64,000 nucleotides of DNA from Streptococcus suis. Lineage in GTDB: Bacteria > Bacillota > Bacilli > Lactobacillales > Streptococcaceae. Below, in pieces: positions 62,598-64,000 of the stretch. How positions within the stretch are numbered: the first letter of the stretch is position 1; each line of letters opens with the position of its first letter. The stretch covers positions 186,001 to 250,000 of the forward strand of contig NZ_JAMWEM010000001.1 of the NCBI RefSeq assembly GCF_024509525.1, in the 5' to 3' direction. Under the pieces are notes generated by a model, which was not told the DNA's origin, searched no databases, and saw only the letters and a program-made list of their open reading frames with translations. A program made the position numbers and the translations under genes.

Positions 62598-63752
62598 TTA
62601 CCAGCCACCACCGCGGCCACCAGCACCTGGTCCTGTTGCGACGATTTGAGTAATTTGTTCACCGTTAACTGTCACAGTACCTCCTGTCAATTCAGCAGTT
62701 CCGTCGAAGTCAAAAGCAGATTGAGCTGTTACAGCAATAGTCCCCCCAGAAATGTAGAGATTACCATTGGCATCAAAAGCATCTGTATCCCCACTACCAA
62801 CCGCAACTTTCAAGTCACCACCAGTTACCTTGATGAAGATTTCTGATGACGTTGTACTTGCCGCGTTGATGGCATCATCTGAACCATAGACATCAATTGT
62901 ACCACCGTTGATAGTGATATTAGTTCCTTCCAAGGCTTCTACTGATTCTGGAACAGTAATAGTACCGCCGTCAATGATCAAGCTTGTCTCAGCCTTAATG
63001 GCATCGTCACCCGCTCTAACAGTAATGTCACCACCTGTGATGGTTGTATAACCTTTGGTCGTATCTGTATCGTTGGTTGACTTGATACCGTCACCACCTG
63101 CGGTTACATTGATTGTACCACCATTGATTGTCAATGAATCCTTACCACGGATACCATCATCCACTGCAGTGACGATAATGTTTCCTGAATTCACGACAAG
63201 GTCATCTGTCGATACGATGCCGTCTTGGAAGTTGCCTTCAACAGTCAAGCTACCATTACCAGTAATGGTCAGATCAGCTTCCACGTGGATAGCCCCTTCA
63301 ATATTGGTATCTGAGTGGTTGCTTGAATCTTTCACCGTATTTTCAGTACCGTCTTGCAATTCGATTTCGACATTATCTGCTGAAATTACGTTGATTGCTG
63401 CCGTATCTGAACTTGAGATAGTTGCACCTGCCAAAATGATACGAACATTAGCATCTGTCTCAACCGTCACACCTGCAGTTGTTGAACCTGTCAAGATGTA
63501 GGTACCACCCTCAGTAATTTTTAAACCATCATTTGATAGTGTTACTTCTGTCGTTGGAAGTGCTGACCAATCGATGGAAGAACTTGTATCAGTTGTTGAA
63601 GCGCTGCTAATTGTTACAACAGACGATGAAGTTGTTGCAGATGAAGAGTTACTAGTTGCACTTGAAGTTGTCGAACAAGCCGCCAGTACACTGATGCTGA
63701 ATAAGGTAATGGTTGAGTAAAGCCATTTTTTCATAGGTTTAGATATTTTCAT
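62598..63752 (-). CDS. Carbohydrate-binding-domain-containing (cthe_2159-like) lipoprotein
   Basis: The 384-residue protein starts with a lipoprotein signal (LFSISVLAACSTTSS, lipobox LAAC near 23-26), a Ser/Thr-rich linker (about 27-65) and a right-handed beta-helix region (about 70-370). This has repeats of the form NGGTI...GDGI..D and IDGGTITV, typical of the cthe_2159 family, known to bind cellulose or polygalacturonate and calcium. It ends GGRGGGW. It is anchored on the outer face; the ligand in this organism is unknown. The ATG at 63752 has GAGG upstream. Confidence 0.82.
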   Translation of the reverse strand: MKISKPMKKWLYSTITLFSISVLAACSTTSSATSNSSSATTSSSVVTISSASTTDTSSSIDWSALPTTEVTLSNDGLKITEGGTYILTGSTTAGVTVETDANVRIILAGATISSSDTAAINVISADNVEIELQDGTENTVKDSSNHSDTNIEGAIHVEADLTITGNGSLTVEGNFQDGIVSTDDLVVNSGNIIVTAVDDGIRGKDSLTINGGTINVTAGGDGIKSTNDTDTTKGYTTITGGDITVRAGDDAIKAETSLIIDGGTITVPESVEALEGTNITINGGTIDVYGSDDAINAASTTSSEIFIKVTGGDLKVAVGSGDTDAFDANGNLYISGGTIAVTAQSAFDFDGTAELTGGTVTVNGEQITQIVATGPGAGGRGGGW

Positions 63753-63857
63753 TAATTTTACCTCTTTCTCTATCAGGGGAGGCTTTCGGCCTCCCTTGTA
63801 TGCTCTTAGTTTACAGGTCCTTCCTAAAAGAAAGGTTAAAGATAACCAAAAGAAACC

Positions 63858-63890
63858 TTAAATAAAAAACTGCCCTCAGACAGTTTTCAC
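63858..63890 (-). terminator. Terminator of the ABC ATPase gene
   Basis: AACTG and CAGTT pair around TCTGAGGG and are followed by TTTTTATTT on the minus strand, overlapping the stop codon. Confidence 0.7.
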
Positions 63891-64000
63891 ATATTCTATA
63901 TCGATGATTTTATCACAGACCGTCGCCAAGAGCTCCTCATCGTGCGAGATAAGAAGGACTAGCTTCTTTTCTGTCTTTAAAAAGGCCAGAGCCTTAGCCA
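63876..64000 (-). CDS. ABC transporter ATP-binding protein (C-terminal fragment)
   Basis: Only the last ~41 codons are in the window. The frame reads LVLLISHDEELLATVCDKII, with the H-loop histidine of an ABC ATPase and the usual C-terminal helix. The stop codon is at 63876. The gene enters from the right edge; its system cannot be identified from this fragment. Confidence 0.75.
   Translation of the reverse strand, partial: AKALAFLKTEKKLVLLISHDEELLATVCDKIIDIEYVKTV

Overview
The window is typical low-GC streptococcal chromosome and most resembles Streptococcus suis or a close relative. The signs are a cel PTS operon in the order celB-celR-celC-celX-celD, ClpL behind CtsR boxes, malQP, a lipoyl-domain-bearing pyruvate dehydrogenase E3, many CcpA cre sites, an IS982-type element, BOX-like repeats and small interspersed repeats. 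The species call rests on recall of gene families, not a database search. Most genes lie on the minus strand. I recognise no rRNA, tRNA or CRISPR array.

Layout. 1-2.1 kb: the end of a macrodomain/SirTM ADP-ribosylation locus and an MBL-fold hydrolase divergent from an HxlR regulator. 2.6-8.1 kb: a small conserved protein, ppaC, and the galKT operon divergent from galR. 8.1-11.3 kb: gatCAB. 11.4-15.4 kb: a glucose/maltose-type EIICBA permease and an exo/endonuclease/phosphatase-family enzyme behind a GntR/UTRA regulator. 15.4-16.9 kb: a PEBP-like protein divergent from a LysR regulator. 17-20.8 kb: malQP. 20.9-24.2 kb: clpL with a rearranged CtsR-controlled leader, and a glutathione transferase. 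24.2-32.3 kb: a scarred region with a broken VOC gene, a truncated trhO copy, a doubly frameshifted IS982 element, an ECF transporter (T and double ATPase), a possible remnant of a surface-protein tail, an intact trhO, and a UPF0397/SAM hydroxide adenosyltransferase pair behind a structured leader. 32.4-33.4 kb: lplA. 33.5-48.9 kb: a beta-glucoside island with four GH1 enzymes, two histidine phosphatases, celBRCXD, a SemiSWEET, a broken IS200-type element and an AraC regulator. 49-55.4 kb: a monooxygenase-like protein, an esterase lipoprotein, a frameshifted beta-glucoside EIIBCA, its LicT antiterminator and a Cof-type phosphatase. 55.6-61.7 kb: the pdhABCD operon. 61.9 kb to the end: a TRIC-like channel, a carbohydrate-binding lipoprotein and the end of an ABC ATPase.

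Taken together this is a carbon-metabolism segment. Uptake and phosphorolysis of galactose, maltodextrin and beta-glucosides feed glycolysis, and the lipoylated pyruvate dehydrogenase feeds acetyl-CoA. cre-like sites lie before galK, malQ, lplA, celB, the GH1 gene at 44.5 kb, bglP, licT and the EEP/EIICBA pair, so CcpA probably coordinates much of it.

The most interesting signals are not genes. (1) A shared bipartite AraC-type site sits exactly 28 bp from the -10 of two distant GH1 genes. (2) Related repeat modules fill all three gaps of the pdh operon. (3) A nested stem-loop leader precedes the SAM adenosyltransferase/UPF0397 operon. (4) The clpL leader has been split by a repeat. (5) Two trhO copies flank an ECF transporter, and the intact one has lost a conserved-looking cysteine that the broken one keeps.
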